DNA of 13,806 nucleotides from Cryomorphaceae bacterium. GTDB taxonomy: Bacteria > Bacteroidota > Bacteroidia > Flavobacteriales_D > Crocinitomicaceae. Under the pieces are notes generated by a model that was not told the DNA's origin, searched no databases, and saw nothing but the letters and a program-made list of their open reading frames with translations. Below are positions 13,794-13,806 of the stretch, piece after piece. How positions within the stretch are numbered: position 1 is the stretch's first letter; every line of letters begins with the position of its first letter. The translations under genes were made by a program, and so were the position numbers. The stretch spans positions 1 through 13,806 of the forward strand of contig JAIXRD010000066.1 in assembly GCA_027485365.1 (NCBI GenBank), written 5' to 3'.

Positions 13794-13806
13794 GTGCAAT
13801 AAACCT

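Noticed and set aside
1..13806. tRNA or rRNA genes, CRISPR arrays, insertion sequences, riboswitches
   Set aside because: No cloverleaf-like segments, no regularly spaced repeats, no transposase and no long non-coding leaders were seen; nearly all sequence is protein-coding.

Overview
The window looks like an ordinary chromosomal stretch from a member of the Bacteroidota, most likely the Flavobacteriia. The evidence is a two-domain Nfu scaffold, BshA, a CHU_C-like (type IX secretion type-B sorting domain) protein, several small secreted or outer-membrane proteins whose signal peptides end in '...S/A-Q', promoter boxes of the TAnnTTTG type, and almost no Shine-Dalgarno sequences. Base composition looks moderately AT-rich and even throughout, with no visible composition break.

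Layout. (1) 1-4429, plus strand: the 3' part of purB (adenylosuccinate lyase), an unrecognised secreted 525-aa protein, and a lipoprotein M1 metallopeptidase of the leukotriene-A4-hydrolase type. These three overlap one another by tens of bases and read as one operon. (2) 4437-6608, minus strand: recQ helicase, convergent with the peptidase (7 bp between stops) and served by a near-perfect TTG-N19-TAnnTTTG promoter with a 7-bp inverted repeat just downstream. (3) 6781-9172, minus strand: folD and a secreted protein of the 'polymorphic toxin type 23' kind, coupled by TAATG, then an Nfu iron-sulfur scaffold with its own -7 box. (4) 9173-9255: a short divergent promoter region. (5) 9256-13242, plus strand: a very tight six-gene operon of an outer-membrane-like beta protein, bshA (bacillithiol pathway), elbB (DJ-1/PfpI family), meaB (B12-mutase chaperone GTPase), a small S4 RNA-binding protein, and a 123-aa secreted protein that is little more than a CHU_C-like domain. 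Junctions are -4, +2, -4, -14 and -4 nt. (6) 13325-13793: an ORF6N-domain gene broken by an apparent 11-bp deletion, the only accessory-looking element.

Most genes are housekeeping: purine synthesis, one-carbon metabolism, Fe-S delivery, DNA repair, thiol synthesis and cobalamin-enzyme maintenance. I found no convincing new multi-gene system. The items most worth a second look are the stand-alone type-23-toxin-like secreted protein coupled to folD, the cargo-less CHU_C-like protein, the bshA-elbB-meaB grouping, the probable leaderless folD transcript, and the recQ leader inverted repeat. No tRNA, rRNA, CRISPR array, insertion sequence or attachment site was seen.
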